Position numbers and translations under genes: made by a program. The notes beneath the pieces were generated by a model. It saw only the letters and a list, made by a program, of their open reading frames with translations, did no database searches and was not told the DNA's origin. From Pseudolysinimonas_A sp947085045 (lineage in GTDB: Bacteria; Actinomycetota; Actinomycetes; Actinomycetales; Microbacteriaceae), in contig CAMTUU010000002.1 of NCBI GenBank assembly GCA_947085045.1, positions 62,001-126,000 on the forward strand: a stretch of DNA of 64,000 nucleotides. The letters run 5' to 3'. Of this stretch, positions 1-6,402 are shown piece after piece (positions within the stretch are counted from its first letter, which is position 1; each line of letters opens with the position of its first letter).

Positions 1-1
1 C

Positions 2-685
2 CACCCCGAGCCGATCGACACCTCCGCCCTCGGATGGCTGAGCGAGGGCCACGATGTGCTGCCCGACCACCTGGGCTACTTCCTCGGCGAGACCTGGCGC
101 ATGCACCCGGCCCTCACGTCAGCCGTCAGTGATCTCTCTTACGAAGGGCGTCTGCGGGCGAACCCCAGCACTCTCGAGCGGAACCTCGACGGCGTGAACC
201 CGGGCCTGCATCCGGTGCCGGTGTCGCACTGGGGCAACTCGGTGGAATCCTCCGAGGAGTGCGAAGCCGTCGTCGCCCTCGTGAAGAGCCACCTCGGGAT
301 GCCGTGGCGCGACCCGTCCACCGGACGCGACGACGCCATCCGCCCGAGTGACCTCATCGTCGTGGCGCCGTACAACGCCCAGGTCGACCTCCTGCGGCGG
401 CACCTTGTCGCCGAAGGCTTGAGCGAGGTGCCGGTCGGCACGGTCGACAAGTTCCAGGGGCAGGAGGCGGCGATCGCGATCGTGTCGCTGACGGCATCCA
501 GTGCGGCGGATGTGCCGCGCGGCATCTCGTTCCTGCTGCAACGCAACCGGCTCAACGTCGCCATCTCGCGCGGCAAATGGGCGGCCTACCTCGTGCACTC
601 CCCCGCGCTGCGCGACTACCTGCCCGTCACCCCGCAGGGCCTTGCCGAGCTCTCGGGCTTCATCCGGCTGACCACCGGAGGCTGA
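2..685 (+). CDS. Superfamily 1 helicase, C-terminal part (5' end outside window)
   Basis: The reading frame is already open at base 2, so only the C-terminal ~227 residues are present. The fragment carries late motifs of SF1 (UPF1/DNA2-like, AAA_12) helicases: GTVDKFQGQEA (motif V region) and RNRLNVAISRGKW (motif VI with its arginine). In Actinobacteria such C-termini often belong to large RecB-like nuclease-helicase fusions (TM0106 family), but the N-terminal half needed to confirm that is missing. It probably acts in DNA repair or RNA/DNA unwinding. The GTG at 56 lies inside the frame and is not the true start. Family call is firm; the exact subfamily is inferred. Confidence 0.85.
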   Translation, partial: HPEPIDTSALGWLSEGHDVLPDHLGYFLGETWRMHPALTSAVSDLSYEGRLRANPSTLERNLDGVNPGLHPVPVSHWGNSVESSEECEAVVALVKSHLGMPWRDPSTGRDDAIRPSDLIVVAPYNAQVDLLRRHLVAEGLSEVPVGTVDKFQGQEAAIAIVSLTASSAADVPRGISFLLQRNRLNVAISRGKWAAYLVHSPALRDYLPVTPQGLAELSGFIRLTTGG

Positions 686-749
686 ATCGAAGTCGGCAGC
701 GGTGGCGCCACCGGCGGCGAGCCTCACGCAACGTCCCTGGGCACCACAG

Positions 750-965
750 CTAGGCGGCATCCTTCGTGGCCCGCTTCTCGGCTTTCCTCTCGGCGTTGAC
801 GTCCCTCGCTTGCTCGGGCTGCCCCGGACCCGGGTCGACCGGCGGCGGCACGATGCGGTTGCCCGCGCCGCCGGACGCCGCGCGGCGCCGGAAAAGCAGT
901 ACCGCGATCACGACCACGAGGCAGACCGCCCCGATCGTGATGATGATGCCGGTCACGAGCGCCAT
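750..965 (-). CDS. Small single-pass membrane protein, unknown function
   Basis: A 71-residue protein with one strong N-terminal membrane segment (about residues 3-25, rich in Ile/Val), then RRR and a charged Pro/Lys/Glu tail, so the tail is probably cytoplasmic. An in-frame ATG lies 9 nt upstream at 974, but the purine-rich AAGGGG sits only 1 nt before it and about 10 nt before the ATG at 965, so 965 is preferred. It is convergent with the helicase gene. No family is recognised. Size, composition and ribosome binding site support a real gene. Confidence 0.55.
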   Translation of the reverse strand: MALVTGIIITIGAVCLVVVIAVLLFRRRAASGGAGNRIVPPPVDPGPGQPEQARDVNAERKAEKRATKDAA

Positions 966-1070
966 ATCGAACATTCCCCTTGCCTAACCCCTCGAGGCCC
1001 GCGCGGCAAGGGCTCGACAATCGCATCGACATCGGCGTGCACTTGACTCCACGACACGAAGGAGTACGCG

Positions 1071-1217
1071 ATGAGCGGATATGAGAGTCCCAGCCCCGAA
1101 GATGAGGTCGCACCGCAGCCCGAGCCGAGAGTCGAACCCACGGCCGACGAGCAGGCGCCCGAAGGCGGCGACGACCTGCGGCCCCCGTCCGCGCGCGAGA
1201 ACCTGCGGCTCACCTGA
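1071..1217 (+). CDS. 48-residue acidic, proline-rich small protein
   Basis: ATG preceded by a good ribosome binding site (AAGGAG, 6 nt spacing). The product is acidic and Pro/Glu/Asp rich, without membrane segment or cysteine, and looks disordered. Its TGA overlaps the ATG of the next ORF (TGATG), implying translational coupling. Alternatively the two ORFs are one gene split by a one-base shift: reading through in the other frame joins ...NLRL to HLMGRDAEQV. No family recognised. Confidence 0.5.
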   Translation: MSGYESPSPEDEVAPQPEPRVEPTADEQAPEGGDDLRPPSARENLRLT

Positions 1218-1306
1218 TGGGCCGCGACGCCGAACAGGTCACCGGCGACGGTGAGACCCCCGACGCCGACCTGCAGGTCGAGAAGGTCGACGACGCGGAC
1301 GATTAG
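1217..1306 (+). CDS. 29-residue acidic peptide coupled to the preceding ORF
   Basis: The ATG overlaps the stop of the 48-residue ORF (TGATG). The product starts MGRDAEQVTGDGETPDAD and ends in VDDADD, strongly acidic. Its TAG shares bases with the TAA of the convergent siderophore-interacting protein gene. It may be the separate second cistron of a pair or the C-terminus of one frameshifted protein; the matching acidic composition of the two halves makes the second reading reasonable. Confidence 0.4.
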   Translation: MGRDAEQVTGDGETPDADLQVEKVDDADD

Positions 1307-2109
1307 CTGCCGGCGGCCCTGCCGACCTTCCAGTACCCGCAGAACGTGACGTGGGCCCTCGGCAGGCCGCGCTCGTTGACCAGCAGCCGCCGCGCGCCGG
1401 TGGCCACCGCCGACTCGCCCACCGCGAATCCGTAGGTGGTCTCCGCCGCGACGTCCAGCGAAGCGAGCGCCGGTAGCGCGGCCGCACCGGGGAGCTCGCC
1501 GGCATCCCGCACCACCCACCGCACGGTCACCCCGTCGGGCGCCTGCACGTCTTGGCGGTCGGCGAGGTCGAAGAGCTCGATGATCGCGTCACCCACCGTG
1601 TCGCGCGGCAGATCGCGCAGGATGCCGGCCGCCGCGGGCAGGCCGCTCTCGTCGGCGACGAGCAGAACCCGATCGGTGCCGGCGGGCTGCTTCCAGCCGC
1701 AGCCCTGGTCGATGAACGCGATCTCGGCACCGGGCTCGACGGCCGCGGCCCAGGGCGCCGCGATGCCGTCGGTGCCGTGCACGACGAAGTCGACGTCGAG
1801 TTCCGCGGGGGCGCAGCGGTAGGCGCGCACGGTGTAGTTGCGGATCACCGGGCGCGTGCTCGCCGGCAGTGTGCGGTATCTGAGATACCCGCCGATGCCG
1901 AAGTTCGCCGGCAGGTTGTCGAACCGGTCGCCCGAAGGATGCGTCGGCACCGCCAGCCGGAACCACTGGTCGAAACCCTGGAACTCGAACTGCTCGAGGT
2001 CGCCGCCGGCGAAGGTGACGCGCACCAGGTGCGGCGTCAGCCGTTCACGCGCCACGACGAAGGTGTGGACGAGTCCGGAGGGGGCGTGCCGCACCGCGAT
2101 GTTGCTCAC
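1303..2109 (-). CDS. Siderophore-interacting protein (FAD/NAD(P)H-dependent ferric reductase family)
   Basis: 268 residues, the normal length for the SIP family (FAD_binding_9 plus SIP C-terminal domain). These flavoproteins reduce Fe(III) bound to siderophores in the cytoplasm to release iron. The flavin-binding signature RNYTVR is at residues 90-95 and the family C-terminal signature VTFCGYWKVGRA is present. The GTG start at 2109 is chosen because a TACCCT -10 lies exactly 6 nt upstream, indicating a leaderless mRNA. No siderophore transporter is adjacent and no DtxR-like iron box was seen by eye. Confidence 0.92.
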   Translation of the reverse strand: MSNIAVRHAPSGLVHTFVVARERLTPHLVRVTFAGGDLEQFEFQGFDQWFRLAVPTHPSGDRFDNLPANFGIGGYLRYRTLPASTRPVIRNYTVRAYRCAPAELDVDFVVHGTDGIAAPWAAAVEPGAEIAFIDQGCGWKQPAGTDRVLLVADESGLPAAAGILRDLPRDTVGDAIIELFDLADRQDVQAPDGVTVRWVVRDAGELPGAAALPALASLDVAAETTYGFAVGESAVATGARRLLVNERGLPRAHVTFCGYWKVGRAAGS

Positions 2110-2115
2110 CGGGTA

Positions 2116-2121
2116 AGGGTA
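2116..2121 (-). promoter_or_regulatory. -10 element TACCCT of a leaderless promoter
   Basis: TACCCT on the minus strand, followed by 6 nt and then the GTG of the siderophore-interacting protein gene. No convincing -35 is seen. The same TANNNT-N6-RTG spacing recurs at several starts in this window. Confidence 0.5.
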
Positions 2122-2171
2122 TCCTCAGTTCGGGGTGCCCCGGTCGGCCGCGGGTGGGCGCCGACCCGCGG

Positions 2172-4097
2172 CTACCGCCCGCGGCCGCCACCACCGCCTC
2201 CGCCACCCCCGGAGAACCCGCCGCCCGACGACCCGCCCCGGAACGACGACCCCGACGACCCGCTCCAGCCGCCGGATGATCCGCCGCTGCCCCAGCCACC
2301 CCATCCGTTGCCCGACGACGAGCTCACCTGTTTCGCCGCCATCGGTCGCGGCGGTCGCGGCGTCGCCCTCCGGATGCTCTGGATGGTCGAGTTCAGCCGC
2401 CACCCCGACAGACCACCGCTCGATCCCGACCACCAGTCGACCGGCACCTGAGCCGCGACCGCCTTCACCGTGAGCTCCTCGGCCCAGCGGTCCTCGATGC
2501 CGAAGATCACGGCGTACGGCAGCAGGCGCTCGTACAACTTCACCATCGCGGTGGCGTCGCCGACATCGACGCGTTCCGCGCCTTCCGGGCTCTGCAGCAC
2601 ACGGATGCGATCCTCCTCGGCCAGCGCCATGTAGTCGCGCATCCCCAGCAGGTAGTCGTTACGCGTCTTGCCGCGCGCGCTGAGCGTCGCGATCGTCGAG
2701 CGGCGGTTGTACACCGCCTGCATGCAGACGAACGCGACGAAAGTCGCGCCGCCCGACAGCACCGGGAACTCGTCGGCCGCGAACAGCCGTGCCGTATCGA
2801 TGGCACCGACGATCACGACGACGATCGAGAGCGCGAACAGGACGCTCCACAAGGCCGTCGGACGGGCCGCCCCCTGGTACCCGTCGGTCTTCAGCCTCCG
2901 GTCGACCGCCTGGTAGACGCTCGACAGCCGGGTGCCGAGGGTCGTGTTCGACGACCCGAGCGGCCGGCGCGTGCCGGGAGTGAGCGGGTCGCCGAAGATC
3001 GACTGCGTGAGTTTCGTCTCGAGCTCGTCGAGCCCGTCGGCGTTCAGCAACTCGACCTCGAACGGTGCCGACGCGTCGGCCGGCCGGTCGAGCAGGCGAA
3101 CGTTGCCGCGCACCGCGAGGTCGATGACCTGCGCCGCGAACGCCCGCTGCGGACTTCCGGCGATGTACGCGGCGAGCATCACGTTGAGCCCGTCGGGTGG
3201 TGTGTACTGCGCAACGATGATGTCGCTCGGAGCGGTGCGCCGCGACCGGTCGGCGACCTGGGTCACCCCCGCGATCAGCGACGTCAGGACGCCGACGCCA
3301 CCCACGACGAACCCGCCGAACGTATCCCAGAACGGCGGCCGCGCGCGCTCGGGCTCCGAACCGCCGTCCGAGGGCGGGACGACCACCTCGCCGGGCTCGA
3401 ACGTGCCGGCCGTGAAAGGGATCGAGAGGGTCAGCGACTCGTTCGGCGACAGATCGGCCTCGCCCGCCGTGAACGTCATCGAGCCGTCGTCGCCGGCCGT
3501 CGGGGTGAGCGACGCGTCGCAGGAGTCGAAGGTGTAGCACGCCCCGCCATCGACGATGAACGGAGCGACGGCGGCATCCACCGTCAGGGTCACGCTCGTG
3601 CGGCCGAACGGCTGCGCCCAGCCGGTGCCGTTGACGTCCCAGTAGAACTCGTCGACCCCGGTGTCGGCGAACGCCGCCACCACATCCACCTGCTCGTAGC
3701 TGATGACGTAGGTCTGCCGGCCCTGCACGAACGAATCGTCGCCGAGCCCGACGCTGAAGAAGTCCTCGAAGTACTCGGTCGTGTAGGGCACCGGCTGCCC
3801 GGACTCATCGACGACCGACTGCACGTCGGTCTGCAACCGCACCCCGTGGCGGTACTCCGGGATGTCCCGGTAGAAACCCTTGTTCTGGTCGAAGTCGGGG
3901 AACACGGCGACGATCGTCTCGGTCACCTGCAGACGCGCGCGCACGTCGTCGTCGCGGGTGAGCAGCCAGGCGGCGTCGAACGACTCGATCTCGAAGTCAT
4001 CTAGATCGCCCTGGGATGCCGTGGCCACCCCGGCGGGGGCGAGCACCAGGGCTGCGCCCAGGGTCAGAATGGCGATGAAACGAGTGACCCTCGGCAT
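2172..4097 (-). CDS. DUF2207-domain membrane protein with glycine-rich tail
   Basis: 641 residues: signal peptide (1-~27, ending near ATAS), a long extracellular DUF2207 region, a membrane segment, a cytoplasmic region with further membrane segments, and a C-terminal tail of Ser/Gly runs ending in polyglycine-RGR. That architecture is characteristic of DUF2207 proteins, whose function is unknown; they are predicted envelope proteins. The frame is open for 96 codons upstream, but that part overlaps the divergent gene at 4174 and lacks a signal peptide, and a TACGCT -10 lies 6 nt before the ATG at 4097. The polyglycine end is encoded by CCN/GGN runs that are prone to length variation. Confidence 0.88.
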   Translation of the reverse strand: MPRVTRFIAILTLGAALVLAPAGVATASQGDLDDFEIESFDAAWLLTRDDDVRARLQVTETIVAVFPDFDQNKGFYRDIPEYRHGVRLQTDVQSVVDESGQPVPYTTEYFEDFFSVGLGDDSFVQGRQTYVISYEQVDVVAAFADTGVDEFYWDVNGTGWAQPFGRTSVTLTVDAAVAPFIVDGGACYTFDSCDASLTPTAGDDGSMTFTAGEADLSPNESLTLSIPFTAGTFEPGEVVVPPSDGGSEPERARPPFWDTFGGFVVGGVGVLTSLIAGVTQVADRSRRTAPSDIIVAQYTPPDGLNVMLAAYIAGSPQRAFAAQVIDLAVRGNVRLLDRPADASAPFEVELLNADGLDELETKLTQSIFGDPLTPGTRRPLGSSNTTLGTRLSSVYQAVDRRLKTDGYQGAARPTALWSVLFALSIVVVIVGAIDTARLFAADEFPVLSGGATFVAFVCMQAVYNRRSTIATLSARGKTRNDYLLGMRDYMALAEEDRIRVLQSPEGAERVDVGDATAMVKLYERLLPYAVIFGIEDRWAEELTVKAVAAQVPVDWWSGSSGGLSGWRLNSTIQSIRRATPRPPRPMAAKQVSSSSGNGWGGWGSGGSSGGWSGSSGSSFRGGSSGGGFSGGGGGGGGGRGR

Positions 4098-4103
4098 GGG
4101 GCC

Positions 4104-4109
4104 AGCGTA
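4104..4109 (-). promoter_or_regulatory. -10 element TACGCT of the DUF2207 gene
   Basis: TACGCT on the minus strand with 6 nt to the ATG at 4097, so the mRNA is probably leaderless. The palindrome at 4117-4158 begins 8 nt upstream and covers the expected -35 position. Confidence 0.45.
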
Positions 4110-4116
4110 TCGATCC

Positions 4117-4158
4117 GCGGGTCGAGTGCCGCGCTTCGCGCGGTGTCTCGAGACCCGC
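4117..4158. repeat. REP-like palindrome copy R1
   Basis: An imperfect 42-bp palindrome: outer arms GCGGGTC/GACCCGC, inner arms CCGCGC/GCGCGG around TTC, with the family's GTCGAGT...TCGAGAC framework. The same framework is seen at 5366, 5695, 5988 (inverted) and 12312 (inverted). This copy fills the gap between two divergent -10 elements, at 4104-4109 and 4162-4167. Confidence 0.75.
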
Positions 4159-4161
4159 ACG

Positions 4162-4167
4162 TAGGCT
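4162..4167 (+). promoter_or_regulatory. -10 element TAGGCT of a leaderless promoter
   Basis: TAGGCT followed by 6 nt and the GTG at 4174. It faces away from the DUF2207 promoter, with palindrome R1 between them. Confidence 0.5.
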
Positions 4168-4173
4168 GGTCGG

Positions 4174-4503
4174 GTGAGTTCCGAAAGCCCCGGCCAGCGC
4201 CACGACGGGCACGCGCGACGCGCCAGCCTCGAGGTGCTGCGGGCCGAAGCCCAGGACGAACTCGCCACCGTCGTCGTCGAGCGTCTGCGCAACGGCGAAG
4301 ACCCGTGGGCGTTCATGGACGAGATCCCGTCGATCGATGAACTCGTCGTGCTCATCCTGCGGGCGGAGCACATCGTGGCCGACAACTCGCGACGTCCGAC
4401 CCCCGAGGTCGACTACCGCATCCTGCGCCAGATCGGGCTCGCCTACCCCGAGCTGACGCCGACCGTGTGGGCGATGCTCGACCGCCGGATGGCATCCGCG
4501 TGA
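4174..4503 (+). CDS. Conserved-looking 109-residue protein, unknown function
   Basis: GTG start set by the leaderless -10 at 4162. Soluble, mostly alpha-helical by composition, with a distinctive core NGEDPWAFMDEIPSIDELVV near residues 40-60. No catalytic motif or membrane segment is visible and no family is recognised. Its TGA overlaps the GTG of the downstream aminotransferase (GTGA), so the two are likely co-transcribed and translationally coupled; no functional link is known. Confidence 0.75.
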   Translation: MSSESPGQRHDGHARRASLEVLRAEAQDELATVVVERLRNGEDPWAFMDEIPSIDELVVLILRAEHIVADNSRRPTPEVDYRILRQIGLAYPELTPTVWAMLDRRMASA

Positions 4504-5372
4504 CCGCCGCCGCGCTGGCGGTCTTCTCATTCGATTCCTCGGGTCGCGCCACCTCGTACGACCTCGTCGATCCCGCCGCCGCAGCGCTGACCGTGACCGA
4601 ACTCGCCGCCACCCGCGGCGACGGCGTCTTCGAGACCGCCGGGCTCATCGACGGCCGTCCGCTCAAACCCGCCCGCCACTTCGTGCGCTTCGCCCACTCG
4701 GTGCGGATGCTCGACCTCCCGCCGCAGGACTTCACGGTCTGGGACGCTGCACTGCACGAGGTCGCGGCCGCGCTCTCCTCGTCACCGGAAGGCTGGGTGA
4801 AGATGGTGCTCAGCCGCGGCGTCGAAGGCCAGCCCACCCCGACCGGATGGGCGTACGGGCAGAACATCCCTTCGACCGAACCCGTGCGGCAGGAGGGCAT
4901 CCGCGTCGTCCTGCTCGACCGCGGGTACCGCTCCGACGTCGCGCAGACCTCGCCCTGGCTGCTGCAGGGCGCGAAGACGATCTCGTACGCGGTGAACCGC
5001 GCGGCGCTCCGCGAGGCGGCGCGACGGGATGCCGACGACGTCGTCTTCACCACCACCGACGGGCACCTGCTCGAGGGTCCGACCTCGACGCTGGTGCTGC
5101 GCGACGGCATGACACTGCGCACCCCGCCCGCGTCGATGGGGATCCTGGCCGGCACCACGCAGCAGGAGCTCTTCGACTGGGCTGCCGGCGCCGGGTACAC
5201 GGTCGGCGCCGAGATGCTCACCGCCGCCGACCTCGCCGCCGCCGACGCCGCGTGGCTGGTCTCCTCGGTGCGGCTCGCGGCCCCCATCCGCTCGGTCGAC
5301 GGCAGCCCGAAGACGGTGGATGCCGCCCTCACCTCCGCCTTCACGGCGCACCTGCGCACCACCGCCGGTTGA
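4500..5372 (+). CDS. Class IV PLP-dependent aminotransferase (PabC/IlvE-like)
   Basis: 290 residues, typical for aminodeoxychorismate lyase, D-amino acid or branched-chain aminotransferases of fold type IV. Lys159 (in QGAKTISY) is the predicted Schiff-base lysine and Glu192 (LLEGPTSTLVL) the PLP-pyridine contact; RGDGVFET near residue 39 is the usual N-terminal signature. The GTG at 4500 overlaps the preceding stop. Aminodeoxychorismate lyase (4-aminobenzoate for folate) is the commonest role of such stand-alone genes in Actinobacteria, but pabA/pabB are not adjacent. The last two codons and stop lie inside palindrome R2, so the C-terminus may have been altered by that repeat. Confidence 0.88.
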   Translation: MTAAALAVFSFDSSGRATSYDLVDPAAAALTVTELAATRGDGVFETAGLIDGRPLKPARHFVRFAHSVRMLDLPPQDFTVWDAALHEVAAALSSSPEGWVKMVLSRGVEGQPTPTGWAYGQNIPSTEPVRQEGIRVVLLDRGYRSDVAQTSPWLLQGAKTISYAVNRAALREAARRDADDVVFTTTDGHLLEGPTSTLVLRDGMTLRTPPASMGILAGTTQQELFDWAAGAGYTVGAEMLTAADLAAADAAWLVSSVRLAAPIRSVDGSPKTVDAALTSAFTAHLRTTAG

Positions 5373-5398
5373 GTGGCGCAGCCGGTGGATCGAAACCG
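5366..5398. repeat. REP-like palindrome copy R2
   Basis: About 33 bp with outer arms CGGTT/AACCG and the family frame GTTGAGT...ATCGAAAC. The centre (GGCGCAGCCGGT) is more degenerate than in R1 and R3. It overlaps the stop codon of the class IV aminotransferase gene. Confidence 0.65.
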
Positions 5399-5410
5399 AC
5401 CCCGAGCAAC

Positions 5411-5442
5411 TCTCGCGAAAGTCTGAAGTATCTCGCGAAAGT
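5411..5442. promoter_or_regulatory. Twin operator-like sites centred on TCGCGA
   Basis: The 12-mer TCTCGCGAAAGT occurs at 5411-5422 and 5431-5442, exactly 20 bp apart (about two helical turns). The first with its flank, ACTCTCGCGAAAGT, is a near-perfect 14-bp palindrome (12 of 14 positions). The pattern is typical of paired transcription-factor sites, but no intact gene starts just downstream, so it may be left from a lost promoter. Confidence 0.4.
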
Positions 5443-5631
5443 TGACGGGTTGCGCGGCGTCCGGGGCTGAGTAATCTCGTCTCAACCGAAACGGCGAAAC
5501 CCGAAGCGGACGGTGTCACAGCCGCCGGCCGAGGGGCCGCACCCGGGTCGCGCGGGGTCATTCCCGCGTCGACGCGGAGGCGTGGCCAGCGGGTCCCGTG
5601 GCGTCACAGCCGCGGTGCCGGATCGACCACA

Positions 5632-5666
5632 GAACGGCCCTGGGATTTCTAGACCCGGGGCCGTTC
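5632..5666. terminator. Terminator-like hairpin
   Basis: Perfect 9-bp arms GAACGGCCC (5632-5640) and GGGCCGTTC (5658-5666) around a 17-nt loop that can pair further (TGGG/CCCG). No T-run follows. It lies 260 nt after the aminotransferase gene and could end transcription from either side. Confidence 0.45.
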
Positions 5667-5694
5667 GTGGGTCGACTCCTCCCCAGCCACCGCG

Positions 5695-5728
5695 GGTCGA
5701 GTGCCGCCGCGGGCGGTGTATCAAGACC
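5695..5728. repeat. REP-like palindrome copy R3
   Basis: Outer arms GGTC/GACC, inner stem CCGCC-GCG-GGCGG, frame GTCGAGTG...GTATCAAGAC. It lies 37 bp upstream of the decayed GIY-YIG frame; the inverted copy R4 lies 15 bp downstream of that frame. Confidence 0.75.
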
Positions 5729-5764
5729 GTCCCCCGAAGTGCTGGGCGCTGGAAGCATCCAGAG

Positions 5765-5973
5765 ATGCCCACCTGCTACCTCCTCCGCTGCGTCGACGGT
5801 TCCGACCACTGCGGAAGCACGAGAGACCTTCCGACACGGCTGGCGCAGCCGATGTGCTCGAGAAGCGCATCCCAGAATGGAGTCGCGCGAAGCGCGAGGC
5901 GCTGATCGCCGGTGAGTTCGAAGCGCTGCCGGCGCTGATCAGGACGATGAACTTCTCGCGACCCGGGTGCTGA
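5765..5973 (+). pseudogene. GIY-YIG nuclease-family gene, internally deleted and frameshifted
   Basis: The ATG at 5765 opens MPTCYLLRCVDGSDHCGSTR, the N-terminus of small GIY-YIG (UPF0213/YhbQ-like) proteins, except that the usual YYVGST has become DHCGST. After RLAQ the frame is lost. The family's C-terminal signature LEKRIPEWSRAKREALIAG then appears in another frame, followed by EFEALPALIRTM and a stop at 5973. About 40 central codons are missing. Intact members are roughly 90-100 residues. Flanking palindromes R3 and R4 are in opposite orientation. Certainly broken as it stands; the original nuclease role is unknown. Confidence 0.8.
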
Positions 5974-5987
5974 GTTGCTCGGGGGCG

Positions 5988-6018
5988 GTTGCGATACTCC
6001 GCCTGCGGCGCACTCAAC
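5988..6018. repeat. REP-like palindrome copy R4 (inverted)
   Basis: On the minus strand it reads GTTGAGTG-CGCC-GCA-GGCG-GAGTATCGCAAC, matching the frame of R2 and R3. It begins 15 bp after the stop of the GIY-YIG remnant and is in the opposite orientation to R3, so the remnant is bracketed by an inverted pair. Confidence 0.7.
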
Positions 6019-6046
6019 TCGCAGAGGTGGTCGGTCGTCAAATACT

Positions 6047-6161
6047 GACGGCGGTGATGTCGTCCGCAGTTTCGCTCTTACCCCCGTAATTGCGATTCGC
6101 GATAGTGACGAGATCACCGCCGTCTGGCTAGTCCCCCAACTAGTGCTCTTGAAGACTAGCC
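6047..6161. repeat. Nested inverted repeats in low-G+C DNA
   Basis: Two adjacent dyads. GACGGCGGTGATGTCGTC (6047-6064) pairs with GACGAGATCACCGCCGTC (6107-6124) at 17 of 18 positions. TGGCTAGTC (6125-6133) pairs perfectly with GACTAGCCA (6153-6161), with a third CTAG in the loop. No transposase or integrase gene is near. It could be a structured RNA, a recombination site or the end of a vanished element; the sequence alone does not decide. Confidence 0.55.
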
Positions 6162-6402
6162 ACGAAGGTGAGCAGGCGTCTGTCCCCAGTGGGGGTGTCC
6201 GCAACGTAGAGGACACGGCTGCGATTTCGGGGTACAAACGCGAAATACTCCCGCAACGACGAACGGCCCCCGAAAACCGCGTTCCCGCCGGCAAGCCGGG
6301 GGTTCGTCGAGCCTCGAAGGCCGTTCAGTCGCCGTCGGGTTTCCCTTCCGGCGAGTGCAACATTCGTCCTGCGCGACTCCGGGCACAACCCGTGAAGTCT
6401 CG

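Larger units (their letters stand above)
5373..6402. other. Gene-poor 1-kb region rich in repeats and decayed sequence
   Basis: No intact gene could be supported. It holds, in order, the end of palindrome R2, two 20-bp-spaced TCGCGA-centred sites, a strong hairpin, palindrome R3, a broken GIY-YIG gene, inverted palindrome R4 and nested inverted repeats at 6047-6161. From 6020 to 6400 the sequence is visibly less G+C-rich than its neighbours (AAATACT, GTAATTGCG), and frames there lack convincing starts or recognisable motifs. It looks like the scar of lost or inserted DNA. Confidence 0.7.

Noticed and set aside
4098..4385. 96-codon upstream extension of the DUF2207 gene
   Set aside because: It overlaps the divergent gene at 4174, lacks a signal peptide at its start, and the promoter and signal sequence point to 4097.
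6140..6402. Possible minus-strand protein end (frames reading REYFAFVPRNRSRVLYV)
   Set aside because: No credible start, the frame merges into the antisense of the helicase gene, and no family could be recognised.
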